Part shown: positions 45,327 to 55,449 of the stretch, in pieces | Layout of the letters: every line of letters starts with the position of its first letter | Numbering within the stretch: position 1 is the first letter of the stretch | From: Chryseobacterium pennipullorum | GTDB taxonomy: Bacteria > Bacteroidota > Bacteroidia > Flavobacteriales > Weeksellaceae | DNA: 64,000 nucleotides | NCBI RefSeq assembly: GCF_003384725.1 | Contig: NZ_QNVV01000010.1 | Location: 1 to 64,000, forward strand | Direction: 5' to 3' | Made by a program: the position numbers and the translations under genes | The notes under the pieces: model-generated | The model's input: the letters and a program-made list of their open reading frames with translations, nothing else | Database searches by the model: none | Told to the model about the DNA's origin: nothing

Positions 45327-45349
45327 GCAAAATTACTTTTTGTCAAACA

Positions 45350-45387
45350 TAAAAAACTCCTGGAAATTGATTTCCAGGAGTTTTTGT
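45350..45387. terminator. bidirectional terminator between pyk and aldehyde dehydrogenase
   Basis: A 12-bp perfect stem (ACTCCTGGAAAT and ATTTCCAGGAGT) has an A run in front and TTTTTG behind, so it can stop transcription from both sides. Confidence 0.9.
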
Positions 45388-45456
45388 TTATCATATAAAA
45401 TTGTCATCATCAATACATTGTACTTTTTACATGGTACAATAAACAATCGTACAATC

Positions 45457-46749
45457 CTAATTACCTACAATAGTCTTAGCTGTTACGAATTCTTTTAAAG
45501 CCAACAGGGAGAGCTCTGTTCCATATCCTGAACCCTTTGATCCTCCAAACGGAAAACGGGGGTCGGAACTTGTCATTCTATTGATGTTAACGGTTCCTGA
45601 TTCCAGGTTTTCAATGAAGAACATCTGACGGTTTTTATCCTGAGTCCAGACAGAGTTTGACAATCCGAAAGGAATATCGTTGGCAATCTGTAAAGCCTCT
45701 TCCTGATTTTTAGCCGTCATTACCATTCCCAAAGGACCGAAAAGTTCTTCTTTTAAAATTGGATTTCCTTCCTGAACTCTGATTAAGCCCGGCTTAAATT
45801 CATTCTCGGAAATTCTTTCCAAAGGAATGATGATTTCAGCCCCATTTTCGAGCGCTCTGTTGAATTGGGCTTCCAGTTCGTCGGCAAGGTCCGGTCTTGC
45901 CATTCCTGCTAATCTGGTTTCCTTATTCAAAGGATCTCCAACTTCATATTTTTTGTATTCTTCAATAAATTTCGGTAAAAATTCTTCTTCAATTTTTTCA
46001 TCAATAATAAATCTTTTGGCAGCTGTACAGGTTTGCCCGCAGTTTTGAAGCCTTGATTTGACGCCTGCTTTTGCAGCTTCCGTAAAATCGGCATCATCAA
46101 AAATGATAAAAGCATCACTTCCTCCTAATTCCAGTAAAGATTTTTTGATATTTAGACCTGCTATGGAAGCTACCTCGCCACCTGCTTTGCCACTGCCAGT
46201 AAGACTCACTCCTTTCACTGTATCATGCTCAAGAATTTCTTTTACCACCTTATGCCCCACTTCAAGATTCTGAAAGATTCCTTCGGGAAAACCGGCTTCC
46301 AAGAGAACATCTTCAATAGCATTTCCGCTTCCAAAGCATATGGAAGCATGTTTTAAAACCACCGTATTCCCTGCTAAAATTGCCGGAACAGCAAATCTCA
46401 GCACCTGCCAGAAAGGAAAGTTCCACGGCATTACTCCCAGAATAACTCCTTTGGGAGCATAATGAACTTCTGAATAAGAAAATTCAGATTGAATTTTTTC
46501 GGGCTTTAAAATATTCTCAGCTTCTGCATAATAATTCATCATCAAAGCGCATTTCTCTACCTCTGAGATAGATTCTGAGATGGGTTTATTCATTTCTGTT
46601 GTAATGATCTTCCCGAACTTCTCCGAATTATTTTTTAAAATCCCTGCTGCTTTTGCAATTAACTTCTGCCTTTCCTCAAACGGCACTTTTCTCCACACTG
46701 AAAACGCTTTATCTGCTTTAATAAGCTTGCTTTCAATTAATTGTTCCAT
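45457..46749 (-). CDS. aldehyde dehydrogenase, succinate-semialdehyde dehydrogenase type
   Basis: This 430-residue NAD(P)-dependent enzyme oxidises an aldehyde to an acid. Seen are the substrate-binding VMPWNFPFWQ, the cofactor GSGKAGGEVASIAG, the catalytic Glu in LELGGSDAFI, and the nucleophile Cys in NCGQTCTAAKRF. The C-terminal FGPLGMV segment replaces the usual EEIFGPV with EELFGPL. An in-frame ATG 17 codons earlier (46800) exists but adds a segment absent from the family, so MEQLIESK is the likelier start. It is shorter than most family members (about 450-480). Succinate semialdehyde as the substrate is probable but not certain. Nearby hutG and hutI suggest amino-acid catabolism. Confidence 0.85.
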   Translation of the reverse strand: MEQLIESKLIKADKAFSVWRKVPFEERQKLIAKAAGILKNNSEKFGKIITTEMNKPISESISEVEKCALMMNYYAEAENILKPEKIQSEFSYSEVHYAPKGVILGVMPWNFPFWQVLRFAVPAILAGNTVVLKHASICFGSGNAIEDVLLEAGFPEGIFQNLEVGHKVVKEILEHDTVKGVSLTGSGKAGGEVASIAGLNIKKSLLELGGSDAFIIFDDADFTEAAKAGVKSRLQNCGQTCTAAKRFIIDEKIEEEFLPKFIEEYKKYEVGDPLNKETRLAGMARPDLADELEAQFNRALENGAEIIIPLERISENEFKPGLIRVQEGNPILKEELFGPLGMVMTAKNQEEALQIANDIPFGLSNSVWTQDKNRQMFFIENLESGTVNINRMTSSDPRFPFGGSKGSGYGTELSLLALKEFVTAKTIVGN

Positions 46750-46887
46750 AATAATAATTTCTGTTTTAAATTCAGCTAACGAATTTATAAGCGCTTTCAT
46801 TTTAAAAGCACCGTGAAATCAGCAAATTCTATTCCTTAAGGATCAATAAAATAATGATTTTCTCTATCGGAAGAATATAGCTTTATC

Positions 46888-47811
46888 TTAAATCATCAGC
46901 CATTCATTTACCAGACATGCTGCGAGCCTCGCCGTTCGGTCCTGAATATCCAAAGAAGGGTTAACCTCAGCTACGTCCAGTGCAACCAGTTTTTTATTTT
47001 TTAAGATATGCCTGTAAAAATGCATAAAGGTTGCATCTGCAAAGATACCATTATATGCGGAAGCAGAAACCCCTGGAGCAACAGATGCATTAAAAACATC
47101 CATGCAAATGGTAAGGTAAGCAAAGTCTACAGTATCCAGAAGATCATTGATACGCTGATAAATGGAAGGAAGGTTTTCGAAAAAAAGCTCATCAGCCAGA
47201 ATATATTTCATGCCGTACTGGTGGGCGGTATCAAAGAGTTTTAAGGTATTGGAGTTCCTCTGTATCCCGATATGAAGAGAATTGATGGGACCTTCCTGGG
47301 CAATCTGCCAGAATCCTGTACCGGAACTTGCCCCTACTCCTTTTTCGGGTTGCCTGTTATCAAAATGAGCGTCGATGTTGATGATCCCGATTTTTTGCTC
47401 AGGAAAGGCTGTTTTAACGCCCAGATAATGAGCATAGGTCACTTCGTGTCCTCCACTGAGCACAAGAGACTTTCCGCCTTTTAAAAGTACTTTTGAAACT
47501 TTTTTGGCAAGGGCATTCTGAGTAGTTTCCAGATGACCGTCCTCACAGGTAATATTTCCAAAGTCCAGCAATGAGAAATCCGGAAGTACCACCGGAAAAT
47601 TAGCCATATTTTTTCTGATCACATCAGGAGCTTCTTTTGCTCCCTGCCGCCCTTTGTTCCTCCTGACTCCTTCATCCACGGCAAAACCATGTAAAACGAA
47701 ATCGTTCGTTGAGATACGATCATAATTGTGTTCTTCTTTTACTCTCTGAAATAGTCTGTGGTAGAGAAGCTCATCTCCATCCATTCTACCCTGCCAAATG
47801 TTTTGAAACAT
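46888..47811 (-). CDS. hutG: formimidoylglutamase (arginase family)
   Basis: This 307-residue ureohydrolase-fold enzyme has two metal-binding motifs: GGHEVTY (His), INIDAHFDNR (Asp-His-Asp) and TICMDVFNASVAPG (Asp). The family includes arginase, agmatinase and formimidoylglutamase; the Phe/Asn features and the presence of hutI nearby favour HutG, which splits N-formimino-glutamate to glutamate and formamide in histidine breakdown. Assignment rests partly on context. It lies alone between two unrelated transport and dehydrogenase genes. Confidence 0.8.
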   Translation of the reverse strand: MFQNIWQGRMDGDELLYHRLFQRVKEEHNYDRISTNDFVLHGFAVDEGVRRNKGRQGAKEAPDVIRKNMANFPVVLPDFSLLDFGNITCEDGHLETTQNALAKKVSKVLLKGGKSLVLSGGHEVTYAHYLGVKTAFPEQKIGIINIDAHFDNRQPEKGVGASSGTGFWQIAQEGPINSLHIGIQRNSNTLKLFDTAHQYGMKYILADELFFENLPSIYQRINDLLDTVDFAYLTICMDVFNASVAPGVSASAYNGIFADATFMHFYRHILKNKKLVALDVAEVNPSLDIQDRTARLAACLVNEWLMI

Positions 47812-47938
47812 AATTTTTTAAAAATTCAATTTTAGTCACATCATTATATTCAGTAAAGCTAACCAATATTGTCTATATAAAAAAACTACGGCACCATATT
47901 CTACAAAGAATTCATTCTAAACAGTATAGTGTCTTTTT

Positions 47939-49954
47939 TTAGTCTTTATTCTGGTTGGCATTGCTGCTTACAAACATCTCATTGCGTTCTTCTGAAATTA
48001 TTTCCAGAAAGCGTTCATAATGTTTCAACACGTCAGAAATCAGCTCATTTTTGGTAAAATACTGTACATCATAGCCTTCTCTTCCGTCTCCGAAATAGGA
48101 TCTTGGATAATGGGTTTTATTATCTTCAAGGTCAGGAAGATTTTCTTCTTTCATTATGTATTCAGAAACTGTTTTCACCCGATTCTCAATCCCATAGATG
48201 AAATTATTAACGACTCCCTGATGAATTTCTATTTCTATTCTGGCTGGGTTTTCATAATGGTTGATCTTCGCTTCTATTCCATTGGCAGCAAATTCCTGCT
48301 GCAGATCAGTAAAGGCTTCTCGCCCTTTGATCTGTATAAAATGATTCACGGAGGAATTATCTTTGAATGAGACAATATTCTTCAGACGTTCTTTCCAAAA
48401 TTCCCCGGACCATGGCACAGTGGAGGCTGAAAAGTTTCTGTCATAATATTTCTGGTCGATGATAAGACCTTTCATCAGGCTAACGATGAATAGCAGAACA
48501 ATCACTGAGAACGGAAGCGCTGTAATCAGCGTCATACTTTGAAGCGCCTTTAAACCTCCTGCATTCAGTAATAACAGGGAAAGAACGGCTAGCAATACTC
48601 CCCAGAATATAATCTGCCATTTGGGGGATTTGACGGCATTTTTAGTAGCAATGCTGTTCATGACAAATATTCCTGAATCGGCGGAGGTCACAAAAAATAT
48701 AATGATGATAAGAATCACAAAAAATCCTGTAAAAGCCGAAAGAGGCATATATTCAAGAAAACGGAACATTAAGGCATCAGGATCTGCAGCGAATTGGCTC
48801 AATTGCCCGTTGGCGACATTCAAATCAAACCATATTGCACTGTTTCCAAATACAGACATCCAGATAAAATTGAACAGCGTTGGCAGTATAAGAACAGCCA
48901 GAATAAACTCACGGATTGTTCTGCCTTTGGAAATTCTTGCAATAAATAGCCCTACATACGGCGACCACGAAATCCACCATGCCCAGTACAGGATGGTCCA
49001 GTCATAAAACCATGGTAATGCATTTTTTTCGTAGACATGGGTATTGAAAGTAAGATTGAAAAAATTATTGATATAATTACCCAATCCTTCAGTGAAACTT
49101 CCGATGAGATAAACGGTAGGCCCCAGGATCAGCACAAACAGCAAAAGACCAATAACGCTTACCACATTGATATTACTGAGAATCTTAACCCCTTTATTCA
49201 CTCCGGTAATGGCAGAAATTACAGAGAGGGAAATAAGAAAAACCACGATAATCACCTGATACATAAAACTGTTCTCAGGAGTAATGTGAAGTATGTTTAA
49301 TCCTGAACTGATCTGGACAACCCCAAAACCGAGCGTCGTTGTAATTCCAAAAAAGGTACAGCAAAGGGCAAACACATCAATGGCATTTCCCCATTTTCCA
49401 TTAATTTTATCTTTCAGCAGCGGATAAAAACAGCTTCGCAACGAAAGCGGCAGTCTGTAACGGTAGGCAAAATAAGACAGAGAAAGCCCTACAACACCGT
49501 AAATAGCCCAGGCATGAATTCCCCAATGGAAAAAAGTATACAGCTGTGCCTGTTTGGCCCTGCTTACATAATGATTGTCGGCAAAAACCTCAGAAGAATA
49601 ATGCTGCATAGGTTCGGCAACACTGAAATAAATCAGACCGATTCCCATTCCGGCCGCAAAGAGCATCGAAATCCAGGAAAAGAAAGAATATTCCGGCTTA
49701 CTGTCATTAGCACCCAGCTTGATGTTTGCATATTTGCTGAACAGGAGGTATACCAAAAAAATGACAAAAAGCGTCACTGCCCATACATACACCCAATTTA
49801 AATTAACAAATATGAATTGTTTAATCTCATTCAGGATACTCTCCGTCTGATTGGGATAGAGAGCGGAAAGAAAACAGGTTCCTATAATAAAAAGTAAACT
49901 GGGAATAGTGACCCCTTTGTTAAAAGTAGATCTGACATTTTGAAAATTCATCAT
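47939..49954 (-). CDS. BCCT-family transporter (betaine/choline/carnitine type)
   Basis: This 671-residue membrane protein has 12 transmembrane segments and the family core WWISWSPYVGLFIARISKGRT in the eighth helix region, with GMGIGLIYFSVAEP near residue 100. The N-terminal soluble part is short and the C-terminal cytoplasmic domain is long (about residue 515-671), as in BetT-type and betaine transporters regulated by osmotic stress. It should import glycine betaine, choline or carnitine with sodium or protons. It is a single-gene unit next to hutG. The actual substrate cannot be read from sequence. Confidence 0.88.
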   Translation of the reverse strand: MMNFQNVRSTFNKGVTIPSLLFIIGTCFLSALYPNQTESILNEIKQFIFVNLNWVYVWAVTLFVIFLVYLLFSKYANIKLGANDSKPEYSFFSWISMLFAAGMGIGLIYFSVAEPMQHYSSEVFADNHYVSRAKQAQLYTFFHWGIHAWAIYGVVGLSLSYFAYRYRLPLSLRSCFYPLLKDKINGKWGNAIDVFALCCTFFGITTTLGFGVVQISSGLNILHITPENSFMYQVIIVVFLISLSVISAITGVNKGVKILSNINVVSVIGLLLFVLILGPTVYLIGSFTEGLGNYINNFFNLTFNTHVYEKNALPWFYDWTILYWAWWISWSPYVGLFIARISKGRTIREFILAVLILPTLFNFIWMSVFGNSAIWFDLNVANGQLSQFAADPDALMFRFLEYMPLSAFTGFFVILIIIIFFVTSADSGIFVMNSIATKNAVKSPKWQIIFWGVLLAVLSLLLLNAGGLKALQSMTLITALPFSVIVLLFIVSLMKGLIIDQKYYDRNFSASTVPWSGEFWKERLKNIVSFKDNSSVNHFIQIKGREAFTDLQQEFAANGIEAKINHYENPARIEIEIHQGVVNNFIYGIENRVKTVSEYIMKEENLPDLEDNKTHYPRSYFGDGREGYDVQYFTKNELISDVLKHYERFLEIISEERNEMFVSSNANQNKD

Positions 49955-50238
49955 TTTTATTTTCGTGTTAACAATACTGAAAAGTCAACCTGGTAAGCGA
50001 TATAGCTGTAATGAAAGTACCGGAAAGCAGAAAATATCCAGGTTTTCTACCATCTCTCATGCACTTAAAAACTATAATAACTGCAGCTATTTTAGTACAA
50101 AATCACCGCAACCGCGGCACAATATAAGGAAACTGATATAAAAGTACGAAAAAGATGAATGACTTTATGATTTCGTCCGGATACTTTTTGGCGGCTCATT
50201 ATGTCATTGAACATTCTGATCCCGCTATTAAAAAGCAA

Positions 50239-50259
50239 ACGTGGGAAGATCTCCCACGT
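50239..50259 (-). terminator. terminator after the DUF695-like gene
   Basis: An 8-bp stem (ACGTGGGA at 50239-50246 with TCCCACGT at 50252-50259) is followed on the minus strand by a T-rich stretch. It follows the gene at 50288-51376. The 333-bp gap 49955-50287 otherwise holds nothing I can support. Confidence 0.65.
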
Positions 50260-50287
50260 CTGTTATTTTTTTCAATGACAATTACAT

Positions 50288-51376
50288 TTAATAAGCTGCA
50301 TAATATTTAAAATACTGCCAGTATTTGTCTTTAAAGATTCTGTACGATATCCTATATTCAGGGTTGTCCTTTTTTAGGGTATTAAAAACTTTTGAAATCT
50401 TTCGAAAGTCTTTTCCAACAAAAAAACTGTCCTTCTGATTATCTGCACTTTCTCTTCCGATATAGAGGTACCCTTCTTTTTTAAGATCTTCGACCGCTTT
50501 ATCTTCAATATTGCTTAACTTTTCAAAATCTTCTTTTTCCGGAAGACCATCATTGGCATCTCCATTATAATGCATTTTAAGAATGCACACCCAGGGATAA
50601 GAAGCCGTTGCCTCGTACTTAAGCAAACCGAGATTCATACAGGCAATAAGTGGCCGGTCGTTTTCCAGATGAGCTCTCAGAATAGAAAACTCTTCTTCTT
50701 GATCAGCTCTTTGAGTAGTTCTGTACTTTTCTATAAACTCCCTTTCTCTCCAATCCAGAAAATCTTTCAGTTTTTCTATCGGAATAAGCTCTTTCTGAGC
50801 CTCGTCTATCCCAATAACGGCAAAGGTATCGATCTGCGTGGCAAAGTTGAGTTCTCCGAGAACATTGTCCAAAAAAATGCATACACCTGTGGTCATGGCA
50901 TTTTTATTTTGAGCGTTACCATGATAAACAAAAACGAGATCAATTTCGTCCGGATACTCTTCCTGCTCATTGGCATAGAAAGATATATTGTCCTTGTTGA
51001 ACTGATTATCATCCAGGTTGACATTTACTTTCTGAATATCAATGGCCGGTTTTAAAGCCGTGAATTTCCAGTGCGCAAGTTCAGGAGCCTCTTCAATAAG
51101 TTCTTCCGCAAAAGCGATATTTTTTATTTCACCATCCACTGTAATGATGAGTTCAGCCGTGGCTTCATCACGCATGCCCGTCAGAAAATAATACCCGTCT
51201 TTTATCTCAGTAAGCCTCGGAGAAATGACATCAAAAAAATCTTTTTCGATCTCCTGCTGGGCACCATTTTTAACGACATTATAGAAATCTTGTTCTCTTG
51301 TCAGAAACCAATCCCAAAAGTTTATATACTCATTTCTTTGTGTATCCTTCTGTTCCTCCATATTCTGATAAATCAT
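50288..51376 (-). CDS. DUF695-like protein of unknown function
   Basis: This 362-residue soluble protein has no signal peptide. The N-terminal half begins FWDWFLTREQDFYNVV and has a DGYYFLTGMRDEATAELIITVDG stretch. The C-terminal part (about residue 255 on: YPWVCILKMHYN, GLPEKEDFEKLSNIED, DSFFVGKD, YRISYRIFKDKYWQYF) resembles the DUF695 pattern. Residues are highly acidic. It begins 1 bp before the hutI stop region ends, so it is in the hutI transcript. A role in histidine degradation is not implied by sequence. Confidence 0.65.
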   Translation of the reverse strand: MIYQNMEEQKDTQRNEYINFWDWFLTREQDFYNVVKNGAQQEIEKDFFDVISPRLTEIKDGYYFLTGMRDEATAELIITVDGEIKNIAFAEELIEEAPELAHWKFTALKPAIDIQKVNVNLDDNQFNKDNISFYANEQEEYPDEIDLVFVYHGNAQNKNAMTTGVCIFLDNVLGELNFATQIDTFAVIGIDEAQKELIPIEKLKDFLDWREREFIEKYRTTQRADQEEEFSILRAHLENDRPLIACMNLGLLKYEATASYPWVCILKMHYNGDANDGLPEKEDFEKLSNIEDKAVEDLKKEGYLYIGRESADNQKDSFFVGKDFRKISKVFNTLKKDNPEYRISYRIFKDKYWQYFKYYAAY

Positions 51377-51377
51377 T

Positions 51378-52604
51378 TTATTCTACACGACTTCCGTTGA
51401 TATAAACATTCGTGGCTTTAAGGCTGCCCTGATGATAAAGAACGTTTTGAAAGTTATCAGTGGAAAAAGTCACAAAATCAGCTTTTTTACCGGCCTCCAG
51501 CTTTCCTCTGTCTTCCAGATTAAGTGCATAGGCTGCACGGTAGGTGATTCCTGCGAGGACTTCAGCGGTGGTTAGTTTTTGGAAAGTAGCTAAAATGGAA
51601 GCCTGTGTGATGAGATTTCCCATAGGGGCTGATCCCGGGTTCCAGTCACTGGCAATGGCTAGGATAGCACCAGCATCCAGTAATTTTCTGGCTGGTGTAA
51701 ACTTTTCTCCCAGCCCGAGGCTTGCGCCAGGAAGTGCAGTGGCCACGGTATCTGACTCTGCTAAAAAATGAATATCTTCATCTGCAGTTGCTTCCAGATG
51801 GTCAGCAGATTTCGCACCTACTTCTACAGCAATTCTGGAACTTCCGGGAGTAAATTGATCTGCATGTACAGTGATTTCAAAACCCAAATCCTTCGTTTTG
51901 AGCAGGAATTTCTTGCTTTCTTCAGGCTGAAACGCCGATTTCTCAATAAAGATATCAACCCGCTTTGCCAAATCTTCTTCTTTTACTTTCGGTAAAATCT
52001 CAGTGACAATATATTCTAAGTATTCGGAATTACTGCCATCAAAATCCCGTGGTTTTAAATGGGCGGAAAGACAGGTAGGAACTAAAGTAGCCTGCGTAAA
52101 CTCCTGCGCTTTTTTAATCATTCTCAGCATTTTGAGCTCATTCTCCACATCCAGACCATATCCGCTTTTTATTTCTATGGTGGTAATTCCAAGTTCTACC
52201 AGAAAAGCTATTCTTTCCAACAGGGTTTTCAACAATTCCTCTTCTGAGGCATTTCTGGTATGCTGTACAGAACTCCAGATCCCTCCACCACTTTCAGCAA
52301 TTTCAAGATATGTTTTTCCTGCATTCCGCATCGCAAAATCATTCGCCCGATTCCCTCCAAAGCAGATATGGGTATGCGAATCTACAAAAGCAGGCAGCAC
52401 CACCTGTTCTCCTTCTATATATTCGATATTGATCGTGGGATTTTCATTTTTCAGCGTTTCAAAATCCCCGGTTTTATAAATGTTCTGATCATCGATCAGG
52501 ATTCCTCCATCCTCAATGATTTCAAGTTGCTCATCAGTAAGTTTTCCTCTCAGTGGTAAATTGGCAAGCGTTACCACCTGCCTGAATGGTCCTATTAATT
52601 TCAT
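51378..52604 (-). CDS. hutI: imidazolonepropionase
   Basis: This 408-residue metal-dependent amidohydrolase opens the imidazolone ring of 4-imidazolone-5-propanoate to N-formimino-glutamate. The metal-binding HTH lies in VDSHTHICFGG; later motifs are EIKSGYGLD, a His in ITVHADQFT, DHLEA and the closing Asp in ASDWNPGSAPM. Length is normal. The DUF695-like gene follows directly (1 bp gap). hutG is about 4 kb away and hutH/hutU are absent from the window. Confidence 0.95.
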   Translation of the reverse strand: MKLIGPFRQVVTLANLPLRGKLTDEQLEIIEDGGILIDDQNIYKTGDFETLKNENPTINIEYIEGEQVVLPAFVDSHTHICFGGNRANDFAMRNAGKTYLEIAESGGGIWSSVQHTRNASEEELLKTLLERIAFLVELGITTIEIKSGYGLDVENELKMLRMIKKAQEFTQATLVPTCLSAHLKPRDFDGSNSEYLEYIVTEILPKVKEEDLAKRVDIFIEKSAFQPEESKKFLLKTKDLGFEITVHADQFTPGSSRIAVEVGAKSADHLEATADEDIHFLAESDTVATALPGASLGLGEKFTPARKLLDAGAILAIASDWNPGSAPMGNLITQASILATFQKLTTAEVLAGITYRAAYALNLEDRGKLEAGKKADFVTFSTDNFQNVLYHQGSLKATNVYINGSRVE

Positions 52605-52866
52605 GTATTAAGGCTAAAGGTTAGAAGATGAACTGTTCTATAAGGTATGACATCCGACATTATGACAGATTACAGCCACAACTTTATTATTCCGAAGAAA
52701 GCCATACGAGATACATCACAAGTTCAAAATTTAATTTTCTACCCAAAAATACTTAAAATATCTCAATTTCCCGGTCCATCTTCTTGTAAACCTTCAGCAC
52801 CAATCTCAATCATCATCACAAATTCACCTTTTCTGAATCTACCCTTCAACCTTAGTCTAAATTTCC

Positions 52867-52874
52867 TATCTTTG
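52867..52874 (+). promoter_or_regulatory. -7 box of the ruvB promoter
   Basis: TATCTTTG matches TAnnTTTG 19 bp upstream of the ruvB start. The -33 box is not clear. The leader would be very short. The gap 52605-52866 shows no supported gene. Confidence 0.5.
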
Positions 52875-52893
52875 AGGTAAATGAAATGAATTA

Positions 52894-53916
52894 ATGCCAG
52901 ATTTTTTACATCCAGACAAGGAAAACTACTCACACGAGGAGCTGATGCAGGAAGAGCAGATCCGGCCCCAAAGCTTTAAAGATTTTGCGGGGCAGAGGAA
53001 AACGCTGGAGAACCTTGAAGTTTTTGTTTCCGCAGCCAAGAGAAGAGGCGGAGCACTAGATCATGTCCTATTGCATGGCCCACCAGGTCTGGGAAAAACT
53101 ACCTTAGCGAATATTATTGCCAACGAACTTGGGGTAAACTGTAAGATCACTTCAGGTCCTGTTCTGGATAAACCCGGAAGCCTGGCAGGATTGCTGACTA
53201 ATCTGGAAGAAAATGACGTTCTTTTTATTGATGAAATTCACCGTCTTTCTCCTGTAGTAGAAGAATATCTGTATTCTGCGATGGAGGATTACAAGATAGA
53301 TATTATGCTGGAATCCGGCCCCAATGCGCGAAGTGTGCAGATCGGCCTGAATCCTTTTACCCTTGTGGGAGCAACCACCAGAAGCGGTATGCTTACCAAG
53401 CCTATGCTGGCCCGTTTCGGAATCCAAAGCAGGCTGGAATATTATTCCATTGAACTGCTTTCCATGATTATTCAGAGAAGTGCCCGGGTACTGGGAGTCG
53501 TTATTTATGAAGATGCGGCCATTGAGATTGCAAGAAGAAGCCGGGGAACACCCAGAATTGCCAATGCACTGCTGAGAAGGGTAAGGGATTTTGCAGAAAT
53601 CAAAGGAAATGGTGAAATTGAGATTAACATTACGAAGTATGCCCTAAACTCCCTCAATGTAGATGAATTCGGGTTGGATGAAATGGATAATAAGATCATG
53701 CGGGTCATGATTGAAAATTTCAGAGGAAAGCCTGTTGGCATCTCAGCTCTGGCGACTTCTATTGGTGAAAATCCAGAAACGCTGGAAGAGGTATATGAGC
53801 CATTTCTGATTCAGGAAGGCTTTATTATCAGAACTCCGCGAGGAAGGGAAGTGACTGAAAAAGCATATCGTCATTTAAATATTTCAGTTCCTAAAAATCC
53901 GGGAGAATTATTTTAG
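52894..53916 (+). CDS. ruvB: Holliday-junction branch-migration helicase RuvB
   Basis: This 340-residue AAA+ ATPase drives branch migration with RuvA during recombination. Walker [10 protein letters not shown] at residues 62-70, Walker B DEIHRL, sensor 1 GATTRSG, arginine finger region [11 protein letters not shown] and the C-terminal winged helix ([18 protein letters not shown]) are all present. Length is standard. It begins a plus-strand run with PaiB-like, hydrolase and coaE genes. Confidence 0.98.
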   Translation: MPDFLHPDKENYSHEELMQEEQIRPQSFKDFAGQRKTLENLEVFVSAAKRRGGALDHVLLHGPPGLGKTTLANIIANELGVNCKITSGPVLDKPGSLAGLLTNLEENDVLFIDEIHRLSPVVEEYLYSAMEDYKIDIMLESGPNARSVQIGLNPFTLVGATTRSGMLTKPMLARFGIQSRLEYYSIELLSMIIQRSARVLGVVIYEDAAIEIARRSRGTPRIANALLRRVRDFAEIKGNGEIEINITKYALNSLNVDEFGLDEMDNKIMRVMIENFRGKPVGISALATSIGENPETLEEVYEPFLIQEGFIIRTPRGREVTEKAYRHLNISVPKNPGELF

Positions 53917-53948
53917 TCCGGGATATAAGGTTAATCAGAATTTAATGT

Positions 53949-54560
53949 ATGTTCATACCCAAATTATACAGAAGTGAAGATTTGGATCTGATGAAAGAGA
54001 TCATCAGGGAAAATTCGTTTGCTTTACTCATTTCTTCGGTGGATAAGATCCGGGCGACACATTCCATGATGATGCTCAATGAAGATGATCCGGAAAATGT
54101 TTATATTGAAACTCATATTTCCAGAGCGAATCCGCAGGCTAAACACCTAAAAAACGGAGATGAAGTTCTTTGTGATTTTCTGGGTGCCCATACGTATATT
54201 TCCAGCAGCTGGTATGACCATATCAATGTTTCTACCTGGAACTATGAGGCGGTACAGATCTATGGCTGCGTTGAGCTGATGAACCACGATGAGCTGTATA
54301 CCCATTTGGACACCTTAACATCCAAATATGAAAAGTTTCAGCAGTGTCCTATGATGGTGAAAGACATGGGAAAAGAATTTGTAGAGAAGGAAATGAAGGG
54401 TGCTTTCGGTATGAAGATAAAACCTACTGAGATATTTATCAAGCAGAAGCTTTCCCAAAACAGGAAGACAAATGATTTTGTCAACATCATTTCGCAACTG
54501 GAGCATGATGATGAAAATGCAAAAAAGGTTGCTGAGAAAATGAAATTAATAAAGAAATAA
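53949..54560 (+). CDS. PaiB-like FMN-binding protein
   Basis: This 203-residue protein starts MFIPKLYRSEDLDLMKEIIRENSFALLI and has ETHISRANPQAKHL and SSSWYDHINVSTWNYEAVQIYG, the pattern of the PaiB family with a split-barrel flavin-binding fold. Family members are described as repressors of sporulation or protease genes in Bacillus, though many bind FMN or haem without known regulation. No DNA-binding motif is seen. It lies 32 bp after ruvB. Confidence 0.82.
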   Translation: MFIPKLYRSEDLDLMKEIIRENSFALLISSVDKIRATHSMMMLNEDDPENVYIETHISRANPQAKHLKNGDEVLCDFLGAHTYISSSWYDHINVSTWNYEAVQIYGCVELMNHDELYTHLDTLTSKYEKFQQCPMMVKDMGKEFVEKEMKGAFGMKIKPTEIFIKQKLSQNRKTNDFVNIISQLEHDDENAKKVAEKMKLIKK

Positions 54561-54573
54561 TCAAAATATACAT

Positions 54574-55440
54574 ATGAAGTTATATCCAATACAATGTGGA
54601 AAATTTAAACTGGACGGCGGCGCTATGTTCGGAGTCGTCCCAAAGAGTCTGTGGGAAAAAACTAATCCTGCAGACGAAAAAAACCTGATCGAGCTGGGGA
54701 CGCGTTCCCTGCTTATTGAAGACGGCAAGAAACTGATTCTGGTAGACTGTGGTCTTGGGAACAAACAGGATGATAAATTCTTCGGCCACTACTCTTTGTG
54801 GGGCGATGACAGTCTTGATAAAAATCTAAAAAAATACGGTTTCATAAAGGAAGATATTACCGATGTATTCCTTACCCACCTTCATTTTGACCACTGTGGT
54901 GGAGCTATAGAATGGAACGACGACAGAACCGGCTACAGGCCGGCCTTTAAAAATGCACAGTTCTGGACTAATGAGAATCACTGGCAATGGGCAACAGAAC
55001 CCAATCCAAGAGAAAAGGCAAGCTTCCTGAAAGAGAATATTATGCCGATGCAGGAAAGCGGACAACTCAACTTTCTACCTCTTCCTACTACCGGAAACTA
55101 TGGCTTTGCTCCAGATCTGAAGATGGATGTCATCTTTGTAGACGGACATACGGAAAAACAGATGCTTCCGGTGATCCAATACCAGGAAAAAACGGTTGTT
55201 TTTGCAGCGGACCTTATTCCTACAGCAGGACACATCAACCAGGTGTATGTAATGGGATATGATACAAGACCTCTTTTGACGATGGAAGAAAAAGGGAAAT
55301 TCCTGAAACAATGTGTAGATAATGAATATTTACTGTTCTTTGAACACGATGCCCATAATGAGCTGGCGAGTCTCAAAATGACAGAGAAAGGAGTAAGACT
55401 TGATGAGACGTTCACTTTTAATGATGTTTTTGGATATTAA
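54574..55440 (+). CDS. metallo-beta-lactamase-fold hydrolase
   Basis: This is a 288-residue protein with the metal-binding THLHFDHCGG motif (HxHxDH) near residue 103, a His in VDGHTEKQM, the Asp in FAADLIPTAGH and a final His in FEHDAHNELA. It fits the quorum-quenching lactonase/hydrolase branch of the family. No signal peptide, so it acts in the cytoplasm. The substrate is not predictable. It starts 13 bp after the PaiB-like gene, so they may be co-transcribed. Confidence 0.88.
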   Translation: MKLYPIQCGKFKLDGGAMFGVVPKSLWEKTNPADEKNLIELGTRSLLIEDGKKLILVDCGLGNKQDDKFFGHYSLWGDDSLDKNLKKYGFIKEDITDVFLTHLHFDHCGGAIEWNDDRTGYRPAFKNAQFWTNENHWQWATEPNPREKASFLKENIMPMQESGQLNFLPLPTTGNYGFAPDLKMDVIFVDGHTEKQMLPVIQYQEKTVVFAADLIPTAGHINQVYVMGYDTRPLLTMEEKGKFLKQCVDNEYLLFFEHDAHNELASLKMTEKGVRLDETFTFNDVFGY

Positions 55441-55449
55441 TTTTTAATT

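Noticed and set aside
44992..45394. Minus-strand frames with repeated LLTAYCL
   Set aside because: They are produced by the 7-bp tandem repeat and antisense of pyk.
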